Below are positions 41,884 through 49,772 of a stretch of DNA of 64,000 nt, in pieces. A model generated the notes under the pieces. The model did not search any database. It was not told where the DNA came from and saw only the letters and a program-made list of their open reading frames with translations. Position numbers and translations under genes: made by a program. Every line of letters begins with the position of its first letter. Position 1 is the first letter of the stretch. Source of the DNA: a virus; IMG/VR virus record IMGVR_UViG_3300027782_004428, positions 1-64,000 of that record. One strand, 5' to 3'.

Positions 41884-43165
41884 CTCAAACATATTCTGCA
41901 ATACTCCGTGGTATGAGCTACACATCTATTGGGATGGTAGTTTAGGTATCTGTTGTCAAGAGTCTCACAAACTCTATGACGACAACAGTTACAACATTGC
42001 CACGACTAGTATTGCAGAATGGTTTAACTCTGACCCTGTACGACATTTTAGGCAAGGTGTCTTGGGCGATCGCCCGGTGAGTGCGTGTTCTAGATGTTAT
42101 CAAGAAGAGATCGTGGGCGGCAATAGTCGTCGCATCAAAAGCAATCAAAAAAGTGTTATCTTCCAGCAGGCGTTTGAGGACAGTTTTGAACAAAGTCCTG
42201 GCCGTAGACATTTTGATGAGTCTGGAACCACTGGTACCCATCCCATTGACATACATGTGGATCTTGGAAACTATTGCAACCTGGCCTGCAAGATGTGCGA
42301 TGCTCAGGCGTCCAGTATCATTGCTTCACAACAGGTCAAGTGGGGGATTGAGTCTAGTAGACAATACCTTGGCACAGATTGGACACAAGATCAACAGGTG
42401 TGGAACAGTTTCCTAACGCAACTGATACACATACCTAAATTAAACAACATTCACTTCATGGGCGGTGAAACACTGTTGACTCGCCGCTTTGAGGATCTTG
42501 TGGATCACTTGATTGCACATGATCGCCTGGATGTGTGTTTCTCTTTTGTGACCAACGGTACTACATTCAAGCCTGAGTTGATGACCAAACTAAAAAAATT
42601 TCGCAGAGTGGGCATAGAAGTCAGCATAGAAACTGTGGATGCACACAATGTTTACCAACGTCAGGGCACAGACAATCAGTTGGTCATGGCCAATCTTGAT
42701 CGATATCAAGATTTGTGCAACGGATCAAACATAACACTCACAGCAAGACCTGCGGTCAGTGCCCTAACCATTGGATACTTTCCGGGACTGCTGGAATACT
42801 GCTTGGATAAAAACTTAATAGTCAAGAGTTTGTTGGTTACCAATCCACAATTCTTAAACGCAGTGATCTTGCCCGACACAGTGAAACAACAATATCTCAA
42901 GCATTATCAAGTTCTACTAGACAGATTAAATAGTGTACAAGTTCCCAAGGACTACAATGCCAGTGATCCAAACAATCATGACATGATTGTGAAAGAACAG
43001 GTGCAAATGTGCATGAATATTTTGCGTCAACCGGCGCCCCCAGACGTAGAACAACAGCGCAAACTCATGGTAGAGCATTGTCGCAAATGGGATCAGGTAT
43101 ATGGGTATGATGCTAGAACATTGTATCCGGAACTGGCAGAGGTATGGACACAGTATGACTACTAA
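41876..43165 (+). CDS. radical-SAM enzyme, twitch/SPASM type
   Basis: 429 residues from GTG 41876 (TTG 41867 is an alternative). N-terminal F-C-N-T-P-W and G-I-C-C give SPASM-like cysteines; the radical-SAM C-x3-C-x2-C is C-N-L-A-C-K-M-C, followed by a partial TIM barrel (F-M-G-G-E-T). A [4Fe-4S]-dependent enzyme producing a 5'-deoxyadenosyl radical. Substrate unknown. It overlaps the clpP end. Confidence 0.85.
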   Translation: MPNSNIFCNTPWYELHIYWDGSLGICCQESHKLYDDNSYNIATTSIAEWFNSDPVRHFRQGVLGDRPVSACSRCYQEEIVGGNSRRIKSNQKSVIFQQAFEDSFEQSPGRRHFDESGTTGTHPIDIHVDLGNYCNLACKMCDAQASSIIASQQVKWGIESSRQYLGTDWTQDQQVWNSFLTQLIHIPKLNNIHFMGGETLLTRRFEDLVDHLIAHDRLDVCFSFVTNGTTFKPELMTKLKKFRRVGIEVSIETVDAHNVYQRQGTDNQLVMANLDRYQDLCNGSNITLTARPAVSALTIGYFPGLLEYCLDKNLIVKSLLVTNPQFLNAVILPDTVKQQYLKHYQVLLDRLNSVQVPKDYNASDPNNHDMIVKEQVQMCMNILRQPAPPDVEQQRKLMVEHCRKWDQVYGYDARTLYPELAEVWTQYDY

Positions 43166-43568
43166 AGTAAAAATGTGTGTGACGTTGGACCCAGTGGGCA
43201 AGCCCTGGATAATTGCAGAAGCCAATGGCCGAGGGCAACTTCAACAACTGTTGACCACAACTGATTTCAGTTTTGACTTTAGAGCAGATGATAGTGGGTA
43301 TTTAAAAATCACACACTTTGCCAAAGCAGATCACGATCACGATACCGCGGTGATTGTGAAAGAAATCAAATTTTTTGATATCTCGGATCCCAGATTTGTC
43401 TGGGCTGGGATATACTATCCTGAATATCCTGAACACTATCCCGATAAGACATCTCCGTTGCCAGGGCATGGATACCTTGGATGGAACGGCGTTTATAAAC
43501 TAGAGTTCTCAGTACCAGTGTTTACCTGGATGCACAAAATTAAAAATTTTGGATGGATTTACGGATGA
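43155..43568 (+). CDS. beta-sandwich protein, CBM-like
   Basis: 137 residues from ATG 43155. Composition and motifs D-T-A-V-I-V-K-E-I, F-V-W-A-G-I-Y and Y-P-D-K-T-S-P-L suggest a beta-sandwich, like carbohydrate-binding modules found in phage proteins. No catalytic residues. It overlaps the radical-SAM stop. Confidence 0.7.
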   Translation: MTTKVKMCVTLDPVGKPWIIAEANGRGQLQQLLTTTDFSFDFRADDSGYLKITHFAKADHDHDTAVIVKEIKFFDISDPRFVWAGIYYPEYPEHYPDKTSPLPGHGYLGWNGVYKLEFSVPVFTWMHKIKNFGWIYG

Positions 43569-43621
43569 ACTTCCCAGCCTTCACGTGCCCAGCGACACAG
43601 CATCAATAGATCTGCAATCAT
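43559..43621 (-). CDS. 20-residue possible peptide gene
   Basis: ATG at 43621 overlaps the stop of the neighbouring minus gene (ATGA); stop at 43559-43561. Hydrophobic with C-R-W-A-R. Only its coupling supports it; too short to judge further. Confidence 0.25.
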   Translation of the reverse strand: MIADLLMLCRWAREGWEVHP

Positions 43622-43737
43622 TTTGCGTAGATTGCTTTGGCTTCGGTTATTTTACCAGCTCTGGCCAATACTGAGGCTGCACGAGCTTCGCCCATGGCTT
43701 CAAGAAAATTCCAAATTGAGTCTAAAAATTGTTTCAT
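43618..43737 (-). CDS. 39-residue helical protein
   Basis: Starts in the ATGA overlap with the upstream minus gene at 43737 and ends at 43618. A short helix (F-L-D-S-I-W-N-F-L-E-A) followed by an Ala/Arg/Lys helix. The two overlaps support translation. Function unknown. Confidence 0.5.
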   Translation of the reverse strand: MKQFLDSIWNFLEAMGEARAASVLARAGKITEAKAIYAK

Positions 43738-43904
43738 AAGAAATTCCTATCTGATTGTTTGTGGTACTGGCGTGACCAGTACTCTACGTCTGATGCGCTG
43801 GCGATGCATTTGGTACTCAAATACTGTTCCAAGCGAGATTGGTAATTTTGCTTGGGGAACATCTCAGCAAGACGTTCTACTAATTGAATAAACATTTGTG
43901 ACAT
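43734..43904 (-). CDS. 56-residue protein
   Basis: ATG at 43904 with a GGAGAAAA ribosome site. A helix with L-V-E-R-L-A-E-M-F-P-K, then Y-W-S-R-Q-Y-H-K. A TAAATA box lies just upstream. First gene of a short minus-strand operon; function unknown. Confidence 0.6.
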   Translation of the reverse strand: MSQMFIQLVERLAEMFPKQNYQSRLEQYLSTKCIASASDVEYWSRQYHKQSDRNFL

Positions 43905-43922
43905 TTATTTTCTCCTTCTCAG

Positions 43923-43928
43923 TATTTA
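43923..43928 (-). promoter_or_regulatory. late-type promoter box (minus strand)
   Basis: Minus-strand TAAATACT-type box upstream of the operon at 43904, with the GGAGAA site between. Confidence 0.4.
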
Positions 43929-43996
43929 CCATGAGACAATGTTGCACCGCACAAAAACTCGTGGTTTCTACTGAGTTTAGTAACTGCTCACTAAAC

Positions 43997-44027
43997 GGTT
44001 GACCAATAATTCACCTTTTGCTATAAT
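43997..44027 (+). promoter_or_regulatory. sigma70-type promoter, leaderless
   Basis: TTGACC 43999-44004 and TATAAT 44022-44027, 17-bp spacer; ATG 44034 is only 6 nt after the -10 box. Confidence 0.9.
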
Positions 44028-44033
44028 ACTTGT

Positions 44034-44450
44034 ATGCTTTACTTCGCTTATGGAATGAACACAAACCGGTCAGAAATGACCCATCGTTGCCCTGGGGCTC
44101 TGAGCCTGGGCCATGCCCGGCTGGTTGACCGTATATTTAGATTTGCAACCCACGCTGATGTGGTCAAGTGCAAAGGCTCCTATGTGGACGGAGTACTGTG
44201 GACCATTGATGATTTTCATCTAAACGCCCTGGATCGACTGGAAGGTTATCCCTACTACTACAACCGCAGAAGTCTCAGAGTGGCTCATGACAATCGTATT
44301 GTCATGGCAGAAACCTACTTCATGCAACCGGGGAATCTGGATAGCCTGCCCAGTCAGGGCTATTTTGACATGGTGGTTGAGGGCTATAATCAGCACAATA
44401 TACCCCTAGATCAGGTGTATAATAGTGTGTACGAAAGTACTACTTTTTAA
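44034..44450 (+). CDS. gamma-glutamylcyclotransferase-like (AIG2 fold)
   Basis: 138 residues. Substrate loop Y-G-M-N at 6-9 and catalytic E70 in L-E-G-Y-P, as in GGCT/AIG2-like proteins. Family enzymes release 5-oxoproline from gamma-glutamyl peptides such as glutathione. It starts at the 5' end of a leaderless mRNA. Activity here is not proven. Confidence 0.85.
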   Translation: MLYFAYGMNTNRSEMTHRCPGALSLGHARLVDRIFRFATHADVVKCKGSYVDGVLWTIDDFHLNALDRLEGYPYYYNRRSLRVAHDNRIVMAETYFMQPGNLDSLPSQGYFDMVVEGYNQHNIPLDQVYNSVYESTTF

Positions 44451-44463
44451 CTAGTGCTATTTT

Positions 44464-44494
44464 GGTTGACCAATAATGGCTCTTTTGCTATAAT
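44464..44494 (+). promoter_or_regulatory. sigma70-type phage promoter (GGTTGACC class)
   Basis: TTGACC 44466-44471 and TATAAT 44489-44494, 17-bp spacer; leader is near-identical to that at 15620. Confidence 0.9.
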
Positions 44495-44526
44495 ATAGAC
44501 ATAGAGTAACAAAACAGGAGTCCCAA

Positions 44527-44778
44527 ATGCGCCACGTAGCAGGTTTTAGTAACAGCACCAAAATTCGTTTTATCGTCAACGGTTTTGGCATGTACGGTAC
44601 TATCAACGATATCTACACAAAAACAGCCACAGTCACGCATGGTGCCGCTCTGCGACTGGCCATCCAAAAATTGGCTTACGATCGCCGTCGCAGTCCCTTT
44701 ACAGGCGAAGGTCGTCCAGTGGGTGTGAACATCACCCACGAAGGACATGACGTGCAAATCACCTTGATGGCCAATTGA
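44527..44778 (+). CDS. small protein, unknown
   Basis: 83 residues, CAGGAG site. Beta-rich start (K-I-R-F-I-V-N-G-F) and a basic middle (D-R-R-R-S). Single-gene unit between two promoters. Function unknown. Confidence 0.7.
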   Translation: MRHVAGFSNSTKIRFIVNGFGMYGTINDIYTKTATVTHGAALRLAIQKLAYDRRRSPFTGEGRPVGVNITHEGHDVQITLMAN

Positions 44779-44782
44779 TTTT

Positions 44783-44813
44783 GGTTGACCAGAATTCCCC
44801 GATTTGCTATAAT
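44783..44813 (+). promoter_or_regulatory. sigma70-type phage promoter (GGTTGACC class)
   Basis: TTGACC 44785-44790 and TATAAT 44808-44813, 17-bp spacer. Confidence 0.9.
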
Positions 44814-44843
44814 ATACACATAGACACACAAAAGGAGCCCCAA

Positions 44844-45122
44844 ATGTCATACGTAATTGTTGCAAAAGGTACTGGTTTAATCGTTACAGACGGTCCCAAC
44901 AAAACCCGTGCATACAAAACTTTTGGTGCCGCCAAGGCAACTCGTACCCGTCTCTGCCACAAAGCAGGTTGGAACGAAAGCCAACTGAACATTATTGCTC
45001 GCGACACTTACAAGTCTCCTAAAATAATTGTCAAGAATTTGATGAGTGGCAAGCCTGTAGAAATCGACGCAGACACCCCTTGGTGTTGCAACCCAGCCTC
45101 CGAAACTTACTGGAGCATGTGA
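44844..45122 (+). CDS. small protein, unknown
   Basis: 92 residues from ATG 44844 with AAAAGGAG. Beta start then basic helix; P-W-C-C-N-P near the end. Stop overlaps the next ATG (TGATG). No motif recognised. Confidence 0.7.
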   Translation: MSYVIVAKGTGLIVTDGPNKTRAYKTFGAAKATRTRLCHKAGWNESQLNIIARDTYKSPKIIVKNLMSGKPVEIDADTPWCCNPASETYWSM

Positions 45123-45274
45123 TGAACAAAGAAAATCAAGTTTGGACTATGAGTTGGACTCAGCCGTATTCAACTTGGCCCAAGTCAAAACCAGTAGAAC
45201 TCAAAGAATCTGAGATCACAGACTTTACTGAGGCTCGTGAAGTGCTGGCTCGTATCATGCAAAAGAGGACTTGA
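45122..45274 (+). CDS. 50-residue protein, unknown
   Basis: Starts in the TGATG overlap with the previous gene. Pro/Ser/Trp start, then an acidic helix. Function unknown. Confidence 0.6.
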   Translation: MNKENQVWTMSWTQPYSTWPKSKPVELKESEITDFTEAREVLARIMQKRT

Positions 45275-45276
45275 TC

Positions 45277-45477
45277 ATGTGGACTGTGATTTTGATCTTG
45301 GCCACTGGCACACAAAATGTAGGACAATATTCCACTGCCCAGGCCTGTGAGGCCGCGGCCCTAAAGTTCCAGCAACAAAAGGTTGTGGCCGCATGTGTGC
45401 CACAAGAAACACCCGAACAAGGTCTGGTTCGCATGCAAGCCATTATGAAAACTTTGGTAGAAAGCATGCCCAAATGA
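45277..45477 (+). CDS. small exported protein
   Basis: 66 residues from ATG 45277. The hydrophobic N-terminus (M-W-T-V-I-L-I-L-A-T-G-T) suggests export; two Cys follow in an Ala/Gln-rich helix. It overlaps the next gene by 4 nt. Function unknown. Confidence 0.6.
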   Translation: MWTVILILATGTQNVGQYSTAQACEAAALKFQQQKVVAACVPQETPEQGLVRMQAIMKTLVESMPK

Positions 45478-45821
45478 AATGGTTTGCTGAAACAACTAAT
45501 TGGGAAGACTCCACCCCCAACGGCATCTACTTGCTGGATGATGGCAAGACCAAGATGTATGCGTTCCGGCCCTTTGGCACAGGTGAGATCAAAGTATTTA
45601 AAAACCCAATCCGCATTGATCTGCGTGGTCGTAAGTTTGTGATTAACTCTGTGCAATTCAAGACTGAGTTAAAAGAACCCAAACCCGAAGGTCGTGTGAT
45701 CGAAGTGCGTGGTAGCAAAGGTGACATTTATAAGGTAACTGATGTCAACGGCAATCTCTCTTGCACTTGTTCAGGTTTTCGATTCCGTGGAGACTGTAAA
45801 CACATCAAGGAGCTGGCATGA
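45474..45821 (+). CDS. SWIM zinc-finger-like protein
   Basis: 115 residues from ATG 45474. Its C-terminus C-T-C-S-G-F-R-F-R-G-D-C-K-H fits the SWIM-type C-x-C ... C-x-H zinc finger. SWIM domains bind DNA or protein. The first half is a beta domain. Function unknown. Confidence 0.8.
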   Translation: MKWFAETTNWEDSTPNGIYLLDDGKTKMYAFRPFGTGEIKVFKNPIRIDLRGRKFVINSVQFKTELKEPKPEGRVIEVRGSKGDIYKVTDVNGNLSCTCSGFRFRGDCKHIKELA

Positions 45822-46126
45822 AATATCTTGTGATTTTATTTTTAGCAGTGACCAATGTCTGGGCACAACCACAACCACAGGTGGGCAAGCATGACATGGT
45901 CTTCACAGCACAGCCCGCATATCCAGTCAAACGGGTAGAGTGGATTGTGACTGATCAGGTGGACGAAATGTGTCAAGGCTTTGCATCGCTTAGCCAGGGC
46001 CGCCGGTATGTTGCCTGCACCAAATTCAATGATGCTGTGTGTATAGTGTACACCAGACCCAATTTGACCTTGGCTGAGTTGGGACACGAAATGCGTCATT
46101 GCTTTGAAGGCCATTGGCACCGATGA
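45818..46126 (+). CDS. exported HExxH metallopeptidase-like protein
   Basis: 102 residues with a signal peptide (about 1-16). The C-terminus has H90-E91-M-R-H94 followed by H99 and H101, a zinc-metallopeptidase-like HExxH. No second half of a normal protease domain is present, so it is a small zincin-like protein. It could act in envelope or wall degradation; unproven. Confidence 0.7.
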   Translation: MKYLVILFLAVTNVWAQPQPQVGKHDMVFTAQPAYPVKRVEWIVTDQVDEMCQGFASLSQGRRYVACTKFNDAVCIVYTRPNLTLAELGHEMRHCFEGHWHR

Positions 46127-46305
46127 AATACCTTGTGATTTTATTTTTGTTTGGTACGGCTGTGGCACAGACTGTAACCACTACTACCCAGACCATTCGT
46201 GAAGAAACAACCATCGTCACAGTGACTCAAAACGGAAGCACAACCACACAATCCAGTGTTCCAATTGTGTACCGGTGCAACGGGCGAACGTGCGTCAAGC
46301 CCTAG
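46123..46305 (+). CDS. small exported Thr-rich protein
   Basis: 60 residues, ATGA-coupled. Its signal peptide M-K-Y-L-V-I-L-F-L is nearly the same as that of the previous gene, hinting at duplication. The mature part is Thr/Val-rich with two Cys. Function unknown. Confidence 0.7.
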   Translation: MKYLVILFLFGTAVAQTVTTTTQTIREETTIVTVTQNGSTTTQSSVPIVYRCNGRTCVKP

Positions 46306-46311
46306 CCACAA

Positions 46312-46333
46312 GAAAGCCCCTTTCGGGGCTTTC
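46312..46333. terminator. bidirectional Rho-independent terminator
   Basis: GAAAGCCCC / GGGGCTTTC stem with a 4-nt loop between convergent genes. Confidence 0.8.
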
Positions 46334-46338
46334 ATCTT

Positions 46339-46566
46339 TTACGCAGCGTCTACAAACTTTTTAAGTTCTTCGGCCTTGACCACAATGTCCGTACTGGACG
46401 GGAAATCGGGCATGGTTGGATAAGGAAGAGTTCCGCGATTGGCATCATTCAGTTTGGAATGATATTCGTCGCTTAGACTACTGCGTTTTTCGTAGACTGG
46501 CGCTTGAAGAATTTCCTTGGCCAAGGTCAAGAGTTCGAGACGGATCTCGTAAGGTGTTTTGCTCAT
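46339..46566 (-). CDS. small phage protein, unknown
   Basis: 75 residues from ATG 46566 (GGAGAAAAAC site). Starts M-S-K-T-P-Y-E-I-R-L-E-L-L and is helical; similar starts occur in T4-like phages as I recall. Function unknown. Confidence 0.65.
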   Translation of the reverse strand: MSKTPYEIRLELLTLAKEILQAPVYEKRSSLSDEYHSKLNDANRGTLPYPTMPDFPSSTDIVVKAEELKKFVDAA

Positions 46567-46638
46567 GTTTTTCTCCTGTGTATGTGTGTGTCGTTCAAGT
46601 CCCGCCCTATGCAGGACAAGATTGCTACACGAGCACAA

Positions 46639-47070
46639 TTACTTATAGATGTAATTAACAGTGTCAGAATTTTCGCGGTAGATGCCTGCACCATTCTTCA
46701 AATGAAAACGTTTGGCCATCTCGGTCTTGGGACTGAGTGTAACGTAGGTATCAATGTCCGGAAATTCCGCTTTGATTGATTCTTGAGCTCGAACAATCAG
46801 TTCACGCCCTGCTCCAGACGCATACGACCAAATTGTGTAAAATACCGCAGTTTTGGCACTCCCGACCAACTCCACCAAGTCATCCACTGCTGCAGGAATA
46901 GCATCCAAAAACTTTACACAGGTCACTGCACGAGTTTGGTCTCCATCTTTCAGCATGTATATTCGACTGTTCGAGTTCACACGGTCAGTCACAGGTATCT
47001 CAGGGCGCACTGGGTCGTCCTTTAGGAGATTGACAATTTCGTCGGTAATACTTGTGATGGTGTGTAACAT
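46639..47070 (-). CDS. GNAT-like protein, possible acetyltransferase
   Basis: 143 residues. G-R-E-L-I-V-R-A-Q-E-S-I then L-S-P-K-T-E-M-A-K-R-F-H-L-K-N-G-A near the end fit the acetyl-CoA part of a GNAT fold. Substrate unknown. It lies in a minus-strand block with its neighbours. Confidence 0.6.
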   Translation of the reverse strand: MLHTITSITDEIVNLLKDDPVRPEIPVTDRVNSNSRIYMLKDGDQTRAVTCVKFLDAIPAAVDDLVELVGSAKTAVFYTIWSYASGAGRELIVRAQESIKAEFPDIDTYVTLSPKTEMAKRFHLKNGAGIYRENSDTVNYIYK

Positions 47071-47114
47071 AATACGCTCTTTATATGCTTGTAAACCTAT
47101 TTATCAAACACACG

Positions 47115-47146
47115 TAGAAAAAGAAAAACAGGGCCTTTCAGCCCTG
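47115..47146 (-). terminator. Rho-independent terminator (minus strand)
   Basis: CAGGGC (47129-47134) / GCCCTG (47141-47146) stem, with a T-rich tail on the minus strand. Confidence 0.8.
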
Positions 47147-47404
47147 CACTTCTTGATACTTTTGTAAAGCCCGTACCCTGGCCACGAGTAATCTAATCTT
47201 CACATAGTCACTGAGTTCGTCGTCATCCAGTTCTGGTTGAAATGGTTGAACCCTGGGCTTACGTGCCAGACTAGAACACAGGAATTCATCATCCGGTGCA
47301 TCGTATGGGTTGGTACCCTGCAACCGGATTGATGTAAACCGGTTGGGATTACTTCTTAGTAGTTTCGGCTTTGGCGGCAGGCGTACCCGTTGTGCTTTTG
47401 GCAT
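47138..47404 (-). CDS. small phage protein, start uncertain
   Basis: 88 residues if ATG 47404 is used, though this overlaps the next gene by 56 nt; a TTG near L29 is an alternative. The C-terminal D-D-E-L-S-D-Y-V-K-I-R-L-L-V-A-R-V-R-A-L is a conserved-looking helical segment. The stop lies in its own terminator. Function unknown. Confidence 0.55.
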   Translation of the reverse strand: MPKAQRVRLPPKPKLLRSNPNRFTSIRLQGTNPYDAPDDEFLCSSLARKPRVQPFQPELDDDELSDYVKIRLLVARVRALQKYQEVQG

Positions 47405-47549
47405 CAGCCTTGGCAGGAGTACTGGCTGCTGTAGCAGGCGCAGTAACAGCAGGCTTGGCTTCTACTTTCTTTTCTTCTTTCTTGGGTGCATCTGCGGCAA
47501 ACACAGAAACGGCAAACACGGTAGCGATGAGAGCGATAAATTGTTTCAT
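47349..47549 (-). CDS. small exported Ala/Lys-rich protein
   Basis: 66 residues. Signal peptide (about 1-19, V-F-A-A-D), then a disordered Lys/Ala/Pro-rich tail, probably periplasmic. AGGAGA ribosome site. Function unknown. Confidence 0.7.
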   Translation of the reverse strand: MKQFIALIATVFAVSVFAADAPKKEEKKVEAKPAVTAPATAASTPAKADAKSTTGTPAAKAETTKK

Positions 47550-47657
47550 AGTAATCTCCTTTGATTTGAAACTATAGCAAGAACCTTCCTGCTATACATA
47601 TACAACGCCATAGCCCTGCAAAAGGTTGACACAGTCTGGCAATGTTGCCAAAACATA

Positions 47658-47686
47658 TTGCGATTGTGTGACAACTGTCTTATAAT
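47658..47686 (+). promoter_or_regulatory. sigma70-type promoter
   Basis: TTGCGA 47658-47663 and TATAAT 47681-47686, 17-bp spacer. A TTGACA at 47626-47631 has no partner -10 box. Confidence 0.65.
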
Positions 47687-47732
47687 ACTTAAATGCTGTA
47701 CGCAACGGCTACTACTATGAAAGGTAAAAAAT

Positions 47733-47999
47733 ATGCGTTTTAATCCAGAAACTAAGACTTACAAAGTGTTCAATGCACTTTACAACGGCGAGACTTTGAC
47801 TCCATCAGAAGCAAAGAAGCGTTTTGGCGTGGGTAACTTGAGTGCTGAAGCCAGCCGCATCCGTGCTGCCGGTTTTGCTGTTTACTCAAACAGCCGCACC
47901 GCCGGTAACGGTGTCAAGGTTACAGAATATGTAATTGGCAAGCCAAGCCGCAAAATTGTAGCCGCTGGTTACAAAGCAATGGCCATGGGCCTGGTCTAA
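47733..47999 (+). CDS. small HTH-type protein
   Basis: 88 residues. L-T-P-S-E-A-K-K-R-F-G-V-G-N-L ... R-I-R-A-A-G has the shape of a helix-turn-helix; then a basic beta part. It resembles small DNA-binding proteins in T4-like phages. AAAGGTAAA site. A regulator role is possible. Confidence 0.7.
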   Translation: MRFNPETKTYKVFNALYNGETLTPSEAKKRFGVGNLSAEASRIRAAGFAVYSNSRTAGNGVKVTEYVIGKPSRKIVAAGYKAMAMGLV

Positions 48000-48010
48000 A
48001 ATTTAGACAC

Positions 48011-48067
48011 GCTGTCCAATTCAGACTGGACACATTGAAAAACCCTGCCCACGGTAGGGTTTTTTCT
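48011..48067 (+). terminator. double hairpin and terminator
   Basis: A TGTCCA/TGGACA stem (48013-48032), then ACCCT/AGGGT (48042-48060) with TTTTTTCTT. The second is a good Rho-independent terminator. Confidence 0.75.
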
Positions 48068-48074
48068 TTAAATA
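48068..48074 (+). promoter_or_regulatory. late-type promoter box
   Basis: TTAAATA ends 4 nt before ATG 48079, resembling the T4 late box; the mRNA would be leaderless. Confidence 0.4.
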
Positions 48075-48078
48075 TCCC

Positions 48079-48969
48079 ATGCACATAGAACCCACCAGCA
48101 GATGCACTTTATCTTGTCCAGCCTGTCCTAGAACATGGTTTTCTGACAGATTAAATCGCGCATTTCCCAAACAAGATTTAGACTTAGATCATCTTGAACA
48201 TTTTTTGGATTGCAAAAGCGGTCATCAAATCAAATCATTCATGCTCAATGGCAATCATGGTGATCCGATTTATTATCCTGATCTTTTGCCCCTGATAGCT
48301 CGATTTAGAAATACCAAATCATTTAAAATCAGCACCAATGGCAGTTACCAAACACCAAAATTCTGGCAAGAGTTATCAAACCAGTTAACAGACAAAGACA
48401 CTGTGTTTTTTAGCATCGATGGACTTGAGCACAACAATCATTTGTATCGAAAAAACAGTGACTGGAAATCAATCATGCAAGGACTGGAAATCATGTCTCA
48501 GGGTCCGGCTCGCGTGGTTTGGAAAACTCTGATATTTTCTTATAACGCAAATGAACTAGATCAAATTCAAGATGTTGCACACAGTCGCGGGGTAGAATTC
48601 ATTGCCGAATCAACCAGCAGATTTGGCGATGATGCCTTGGTCCCGGATACCCACCTGATTGATACCAGTCGTTTGTACAAAAATATTCAAGAACAAGTAA
48701 CCATCCAACCACAGTGTAGCACACAAGAATATATTTCAGCAGATGGATACTATTGGCCGTGTTGTCTAATCACTTCAATGTTTACTTTACATAAAACAGA
48801 ATTATGGAAACAAAGGAAAAATTGGGCTATTCAAAATCAGACGTTAGATCAAACTAGGTTACATTTGAACCACTGGAAACAATCTATTTTGGACAGCCCA
48901 GAGACTGCGCATGATGTGTGTAAAATGAGTTGTAAACCAGGTCAGGAATTTGGTTGGTCCAAAATGTGA
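48079..48969 (+). CDS. radical-SAM enzyme with SPASM-like C-terminus
   Basis: 296 residues. C-x3-C-x2-C is C9-T-L-S-C-P-A-C16, then N-G-N-H-G-D-P and a short barrel. The C-terminus has G-Y-Y-W-P-C-C and C-K-M-S-C, like SPASM auxiliary-cluster ligands. Substrate unknown. It precedes a promoter in which its stop region lies. Confidence 0.88.
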   Translation: MHIEPTSRCTLSCPACPRTWFSDRLNRAFPKQDLDLDHLEHFLDCKSGHQIKSFMLNGNHGDPIYYPDLLPLIARFRNTKSFKISTNGSYQTPKFWQELSNQLTDKDTVFFSIDGLEHNNHLYRKNSDWKSIMQGLEIMSQGPARVVWKTLIFSYNANELDQIQDVAHSRGVEFIAESTSRFGDDALVPDTHLIDTSRLYKNIQEQVTIQPQCSTQEYISADGYYWPCCLITSMFTLHKTELWKQRKNWAIQNQTLDQTRLHLNHWKQSILDSPETAHDVCKMSCKPGQEFGWSKM

Positions 48970-48998
48970 TTGACCAATTATTCTAGATCCTGTATAAT
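48968..48998 (+). promoter_or_regulatory. sigma70-type promoter, leaderless
   Basis: TTGACC 48970-48975 and TATAAT 48993-48998, 17-bp spacer; ATG 49005 is 6 nt after the -10 box. Confidence 0.9.
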
Positions 48999-49004
48999 AA
49001 CTAT

Positions 49005-49457
49005 ATGCTTAAAAAACTCTTTCAACGCTGGGGACGGTACCGTGTGATCATGGACCGTGTGGAAAACGAACCCTATCTGGAACGCTACTACGTGTTCCTC
49101 AAGGATAGAAATAGATTTCCATTCAATGTTTTTGTACACAAGTTTCTCAAGAGTGACCCCGATGACGTGCATGACCATCCTTGGCCGTTCCTGACCGTAA
49201 TCCTTCGGGGCGGCTACTGGGAATGGAGACCGCAATTCAACTCAAAAGGCGCCAAGGTTAGCGAAATTGCCAAATGGTGTGGTCCTGGTAGCGTCCGTTG
49301 GGCCAGTGCCAGTCAGTATCACAGAGTAGAACTAGACCCAGATGTCACATGTTGGACCTTGTTCTGCCCTGGCATCAAACAACGTGATTGGGGATTCCTG
49401 GTCCAGAACCAGTGGGTGCAGTGGGAACAATATTTAAAGCAAAGGAAAACAGTATGA
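49005..49457 (+). CDS. cupin-like phage protein
   Basis: 150 residues. H-D-H-P-W-P-F-L-T-V-I-L-R-G-G-Y-W-E then Y-H-R-V and W-T-L-F-C-P-G fit a cupin with metal-binding His. Widespread in phages by my recollection; function unknown. Translated from a leaderless mRNA. Confidence 0.78.
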   Translation: MLKKLFQRWGRYRVIMDRVENEPYLERYYVFLKDRNRFPFNVFVHKFLKSDPDDVHDHPWPFLTVILRGGYWEWRPQFNSKGAKVSEIAKWCGPGSVRWASASQYHRVELDPDVTCWTLFCPGIKQRDWGFLVQNQWVQWEQYLKQRKTV

Positions 49458-49759
49458 ATTGGTTAAAACGTTGGTTGGCCCGAGCAGTGGTTGAAGGCCA
49501 TGAAGACTCTTCTGATCGGTCAGATCGTATATACGGAACTTTGGCCAGCACCAAAAAACGTGCCGTTGGGCAAGATGTTGAAAGCGATGAAGGACTCAAC
49601 ATCACAGTACGCAAGGCCATTGGTGGCAGGATTGTGACGTTTAGGCACTATGATGCCAAAACTGACCGCCACAATCACCGGCTGTATGTAATCCCCGAAG
49701 AGCTTGACTTTGAGCGAGAATTGGGCAAGATGATCACCCTAGAATCCATGAGAGGCTGA
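49454..49759 (+). CDS. small phage protein, unknown
   Basis: 101 residues from ATG 49454, in the ATGA overlap. M-N-W-L-K-R-W-L start, then charged regions. No motif recognised. Confidence 0.65.
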   Translation: MNWLKRWLARAVVEGHEDSSDRSDRIYGTLASTKKRAVGQDVESDEGLNITVRKAIGGRIVTFRHYDAKTDRHNHRLYVIPEELDFERELGKMITLESMRG

Positions 49760-49762
49760 AAG

Positions 49763-49769
49763 TAAATAC
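49763..49769 (+). promoter_or_regulatory. late-type promoter box
   Basis: TAAATAC ends 3 nt before ATG 49773. Confidence 0.35.
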
Positions 49770-49772
49770 ACT

